From positions 2,108,001-2,172,000 of the forward strand of contig JANTQA010000063.1 of NCBI GenBank assembly GCA_027625915.1: a stretch of DNA of 64,000 nt. Reading direction: 5' to 3'. This DNA comes from Anaeramoeba flamelloides. Taxonomy: Eukaryota; Metamonada; Anaeramoebidae. Below the pieces are notes generated by a model. The model saw nothing but the letters and a program-made list of their open reading frames with translations, was not told where the DNA came from and did no database searches. Of the stretch, positions 59,272-64,000 are shown in pieces. Each line of letters opens with the position of its first letter. The stretch's first letter is position 1. The position numbers and the translations under genes were made by a program.

Positions 59272-61785
59272 ATGAGCGCTGAATTAGAAAAAAGAATAAA
59301 TGAATTTCATAAGATAACAAAAAAAAGTCTCAAATTTAGTTTGGAATATTTGAACAAGCATTCCTTTGATTTAGATGAATCCCTACGATCGTTTTTAAAA
59401 CCAAAAGAAGAAGAAATGATCGGATCGCATTTCCTAACATTAGTTTGTCAGGATGATCGAAAAGGTCTTGACGAATATTTGGAAAAAGAAAAACCAAAAG
59501 AAGAATAAGTCCGCTCAGCGATCTTTTCAAGCATTTCCTCTACGGACATTAAAATGTTAAAATATTTGATTAAAAAAGTCAACATTGGAACATTGTATTT
59601 TAATGATCCCAAAACAGGATTGTCTCCACTTCATTTGTCTACAAACTTGTGCCGTTTAGGTATGGTTGAATTACTTTTGTCTAATGGATCCAATCCATGG
59701 TTCTTCGACAATGAAGGTATGCTCTCGAATAATGTAACGAAATCATATAAATGTAAAACATTGATTCGTCTGAAACAAAAGGGTGTTGAATCAAACATTA
59801 TTTCAACAATTGGATTATTAAAACTGCTTGAAGGTGGTGATTTAAATTCAATAGACAAGAAAACGGTCCACCAAATGTTTCACAGACTGGCCACTTTTGA
59901 TTCCACACGAATTTATGAACACCAAACAATCATTAAAACATCTGGGATAATAAATATATTTGATTCTTATGGGTTCAAGTTGATCCATAGAGCAATAGAG
60001 TATAACAATTTCTCGCTTGTAGAATTTCTTTTAAAGACGAATAAAAACGAGATACACGAAAAAACTAAATTGGTTGCTCTGACGAATTGTAAAACGAAAA
60101 AGAATAACAAGGAAGACAAAAAGAAAGAAATAGAAGAAACAGAAGAAGAAGAAGAAGATAATAATAAACGAAAAAATAAAAGCCCACTTCAAATTGCTAT
60201 TGAAAACGGGAATTTATTGATCGTGGCATTATTGCTAATTAATGGAGCCAATGAAAAAATTATTAAAAAAGAAAAAATAAATGACCCCTTTATTAAATAT
60301 TTGTTGAATTGCTTCGAACAAAACAAAAACCAATCAAAATTTTCTTATGGTAATTTTAATAATCAAAAGAAATTTATTGAGGAGCAAAGTGTACTATTAA
60401 AAAATATCATCTCATTAAGATAATCGATCATAATTCTGATTTGGCTTATTACAAAGGAAAAAAGGTGGTGGTTAGGAGAGTATGGACAAATTTGAGCGAA
60501 ACTGGTGTCTTGCAATTAAAAAACAAAACATTGGGGCAGTTTATTACATCCAACCAATTTGATAATTTAGTGAATTGGTATGGGATCTTTATTGATTTTA
60601 ATGAAAATTTTATTCCAACAATTTGTTCTGTTCATGAGTATATCGAAGGAGTTTCCTTAAAGAAATTAATTAATAAATTAAAGACCCAAAAGGCGCAAAA
60701 TAAGGAAGACACAGGAAAGAAGAATGAAAATGAAAATATAAATGAAAATGAAAACCAAAAGGAAATTGAAATCGAAATGGAAACCGAAGAAGGGGAAGGG
60801 GAAGGGGAAGGAAAAGAAGAAACAGAATTTACATTGCAAAATTTATTCAAAATTGCATGCGAAATATTAAAAACTGCAAGATTTATGGCTTTAAATTCAA
60901 TTTTTCATAACAATTTAAAACCAGAAAAAATAATCATTAACAGAAATTGCACACCAAAAATTATTTATACTGGAAAAATTGGATCATCAAAATATTATTT
61001 TCAAAGACAAACAACAACAAGTTCATCAATTTTTCCAATATATTATTCAATTGGTTTAATATTTTGGGAAATTTATAGTTTAAAAAAAAATACCTAACCA
61101 GCTAAAAAGCATTGAGCAATTATTCCAACAGTTTCCCACGGAAGAAAATTTACACGAACATGAGCAAGATTTTAGAACAATCATCAGAATATTACTTGAA
61201 CCAGCAAATTTTTATGGATCAAATGTCCCTCAATTATTTTTAAACATCGAAGAAAAATTTTTAAGATGGAGCCAAGAGACACAAACGATAATTCATAATG
61301 ATAACGGTACTGATGGTGGCGATGATAAGAGCAGCAACAGCTGTGATAGTAACAGCAGTTACAGTGGGGGTAATAACAATGCATTATTTAAATATGACTA
61401 TTATTCCAAAGACTTTTTAAACTTTGATATCAAATATTCGACAATAGAAGAGCAATTCCAATTATTAAAATTAAAAAAATTGTCTGAGCAGAATAAAAAG
61501 AATTTAATCTTTTTGATATATTTAAATGGCTTTTTACAATTTATTAAAGAAAACCCTAGAAACATACCAAGCATAGAATTAAAAATAGCCCAACTGTATA
61601 GTACACTATCATATTTAGACATAAATACAGACGAGCCTTCTGATTTCTTAGGAGTTTTGTTCCAATGCTCAATAGACCCAGAAGAATTGGAATGTGGGGA
61701 AGATTTCGATTCGGATTTATTTATCACAACTATAGAAGATGTTTTTTTTTCTGAAAACAATAATGAAAACGAATTTGAATTTTAA
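59272..61785 (+). CDS. UBA-ankyrin-pseudokinase gene with a broken reading frame
   Basis: Four consecutive frames read as one protein of about 840 residues. The likely start is MSAELEKRINEFHKI (59272). Residues 3-42 look like a UBA-like domain (INEFHKITKKSLKFSLEYLN, FDLDESLRSFL). Ankyrin repeats follow (TGLSPLHLSTNLCRLGMVEL, FKLIHRAIEYNNFSLVEFLL, SPLQIAIENGNLLIVALLL). From 60405 a kinase-like fold follows: KKVVVRRV replaces the VAIK lysine with Arg, HNNLKPEKIIIN replaces the HRD Asp with Asn, YTG stands for DFG, and YSIGLIFWEIYSL matches helix F. So it is a pseudokinase. Breaks: an in-frame TAA at 59506-59508 with coding continuing in the same frame; a one-base loss in the A run 60399-60404; a shift in the nine-A run 61082-61090. 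No intron of plausible size removes them. Either a recent pseudogene or partly sequence error. The C-terminal 200 residues are unrecognised. Confidence 0.6.
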
Positions 61786-62690
61786 TTGAAATTTTAGAAT
61801 TAATTAGTTTTTATTTCTTTTATTTCTAATGGAATAAAAAATGACAAATTGAGATTATTTTTCTTTCTTTTTTTTTTTTCTTTTTTCTTTTTTGATATTT
61901 TATTCGTCCATAAACAAAATTTTGTTGAATATAACATTCAAATTTAAACCAATTTAGAAATAATTTTTAATTAACCAGATGGTATTTTCTGGCGGAATGC
62001 CTTGAGTTTTTTTTAATTTAAGATTTAATTAGATTTTCAAATCAAAAAAAAAAAAAAAAGAAAAGTAATTTGTAGATTCAAAAGGGTAGAATTTTTAATA
62101 AAAGTTATTTACGAGTTATTAAAACTTGTTATTATTTCCATGAATTAGCAATTTGAAATCTTTGATTTTTAAGAAAATTTAGAATGCATACCCCCCTTTT
62201 CCAACCCCTCTTTTAAGTTTCTAAATCTTTTTTATTTATTTTTTCTTTTAGAAATTAATCCAAGTTTAATTTGTATAAAATTAAATCAATTAATTAATTA
62301 GATTTTCAGAATAAAATAGAAACCCTGATTTGGGGTAAGGTAGTACTCTAAAAACTTGTCATAACTTTAAACTAATGTAAAATTCCTTAGTATAAAATCT
62401 AAGGTTAACACATTCAGAGATTGTGAAATGATTATTTTATTTGATTTTTTTAAAATTTTATCAATTTATATTTTCTATTTTTTAAAAAAGTTCATACCAA
62501 TTAAGATTTATTTTTATTTAAAAAGGTATTTTTTTTTTAATTTCGCCAAAAATTATTTATTTATTAAAAAAAAAAAAAATAAATAAATAATTTACCAATC
62601 CCCAAAGTTGTTCAAATATTATCCTTTTGTAATCTTTTTTTTTTTTTTTGACAAAAACATTCAATTTTAAAAAAAAATAATAATAAACTA

Positions 62691-63206
62691 AATTTCAAAA
62701 AAATTGGAACAGTTTACACAGTTTAAAGTATAAAAATACTGAATTTTACATCTAATTTGGAAAGAATTTTAAACAAATATTCATTTTTTATCTTTTTTTT
62801 TTGTTTTCATTTCCCTTTTCCCATTTACGTTTTCTGTTTCGTTTGATCTGGAATTTTTTTACAGAATGGTTGATAAAAAATTATTATTGAGTTTGTTAAA
62901 TAGAAAAATCACATTCAATTGGTAGACGCTATCTTATCATTTGATCGATCAACAATTGTTGTTGAAATTTCAACAAATTTGTCAATAATTTTTTTTACTT
63001 AGCTCGTTTCGTCATTATGGAAACGCCAATTTTTTTTTTTTTGTTTTATTTTTTTTTGTATTTGTATCACAATTATTACTTATAAATAAAATTTAATACT
63101 GGCTAACGTTTAATGTGGTTTATATTATGTTTGAAAAAATAGAATAAATTGTGATTTTTTTTTGCTTATTTTTGATTATGGGTGTGTACAAATTTTTTGG
63201 AATGGG
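62691..63206 (-). mobile_element. MITE-like family B, copy 5
   Basis: It is inverted relative to copy 2. Shared blocks are AATTTGGAAAGAATTTT, TTTCGTTTGATCTGGAA, ATTGAGTTTGTTAAAT and the hallmark ATCATTTGATCGATCAACAA. The right end reads GGGTGTGTACAAATTTTTTG. It is most like copy 3 at 27827. Confidence 0.7.
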
Positions 63207-63744
63207 ATTTACAAGAATTTGAAAACAGAAATAAATTAGAAAATTTCATTTAAAAAAAATAATAAAAACAACAAGATTCTTTATAATTTCAAAAAAAAAT
63301 TTGAAAAATTATATAATCTAACTAATCACATTAAAAAAGTAAAGAATTCCAAATCAAAAAAAAAAAAAAAAAATCAATTTCAGATAACACTAGTATGAAA
63401 AAATAAAATTGAAAAAAAAAAAGTTTGACAAAATTATTACTTCAATTTTCATTTTCATCATTGTTAATCAGGTTTATTCAAAATGTAATCAAACCCCAGT
63501 TCTTAAAAATCTTGATGCTGTTGTATTTATTGTTGTTAATAGTACTACGATTTTTAAAAGTCTCTAGTCTAGAAAAAAAGGTCTATTTTGGGGTAAAAAA
63601 TTTTAAATGGATGTGACAATTAATTTTCTTTAAACTCAACTTTATAATATTTTTTGAATCGATAATAACTAATAGTTTTAAAAACCCTCTTATCATTTAA
63701 AAAAACTCAAACACAGGAAAAAAATAACTGATGATAAATAATGA

Positions 63745-64000
63745 GAGTGTCCGTCAAGTGCCGTAGAGTACCTAGGTTTTCTTGAGGTTTTTATTTATTT
63801 GTGAAGTGTTCTAGGTTTTTTTTATTTTTTTAAATAAACCGAAAATTTATTAAAATTTTCTGTTTATTTCTAAAAGTAAAAAAAACCTAGAACACTTCAC
63901 AAATAAATAAAAAACTCAAGAAAACCTAAAGAAAGTGTCCTAGGTTTTTTTTTACTTTTTGAAATAAACTGAAAATTTATTAAAATTTTCTGTTTATTTC
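63745..64000 (+). mobile_element. Fold-back family H, terminal part, cut by the window end
   Basis: It opens GAGTGTCCGTCAAGTG, which corresponds in reverse orientation to the G+C-richer end of the element at 17142-19335. It then alternates CCTAGGTTTT and AAAACCTAG blocks in inverted pairs, with TTTCTGTTTATTTC repeated twice. The 3' side is beyond the window. Confidence 0.65.

Larger units (their letters stand above)
61786..64000. other. Gene-free end of the window
   Basis: It contains a family B element (62691-63206) and, from about 63745, the start of a fold-back family H element that runs off the window. A 63-codon frame at 63425-63616 has no motif and its T/A-rich 3' part is related to sequence near 9752-9805. 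Nothing else is seen. Confidence 0.65.

Noticed and set aside
59500-59535. A very short intron removing the TAA at 59506
   Set aside because: The only GT-AG pair nearby would be about ten bases long, and the stop lies before its GT.

Overview
This 64 kb window is an extremely A+T-rich piece of a nuclear genome from a unicellular eukaryote. Spliceosomal GT-AG introns can be read in several genes (eS21, PLAA, coronin, a small ubiquitin-like-fold gene), the standard code fits, and the genes are purely eukaryotic (ribosomal eS21, Pus3-type pseudouridine synthase, PLAA/Doa1, a bromodomain-NET protein, RasGEF, a HIRIP3-like protein, coronin). The low-complexity runs of Lys/Glu/Asn inside proteins, the RasGEF and the very long A/T-only intergenic stretches recall free-living amoebae. 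My best guess is Anaeramoeba or a similar amoeboid protist, but this is inference from style, not a match.

Layout. 1-6.7 kb: gene-free, with a 1.6 kb inverted-repeat element, an old MITE and a perfect-looking hairpin. 6.7-7.2 kb: eS21 (+, two exons). 7.2-11.6 kb: gene-free, with a MITE nested in another repeat. 11.6-13.2 kb: Pus3-like pseudouridine synthase (+). 13.2-22.1 kb: a repeat-rich desert holding an element with 204-bp inverted arms and a larger fold-back element. 22.1-24.8 kb: PLAA/Doa1 (-, two exons). 24.8-30.2 kb: desert with a TA/TG microsatellite. 30.2-32.2 kb: BET-like protein (-). 35.5-37.3 kb: RasGEF (-, 5' exon not found). 40.6-41.5 kb: small protein with two ubiquitin-like folds (-, three exons). 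41.5-48.4 kb: desert with several MITEs. 48.4-49.9 kb: HIRIP3-like protein (-, reading frame broken once). 53.5-55.1 kb: coronin (+, two exons). 59.3-61.8 kb: UBA-ankyrin-pseudokinase gene (+, reading frame broken three times). 61.8-64 kb: another MITE and the start of a fold-back element that runs off the window.

The genes do not form a pathway or cluster; they are scattered housekeeping and signalling genes: translation (eS21), tRNA modification (PUS3), ubiquitin/p97 biology (PLAA), chromatin (BET-like, HIRIP3-like), Ras signalling (RasGEF), actin (coronin). The most distinctive content is the non-coding part: at least five families of short inverted-repeat elements, none with a visible transposase, including one insertion whose empty target site survives in a second copy of the host repeat 40 kb away.
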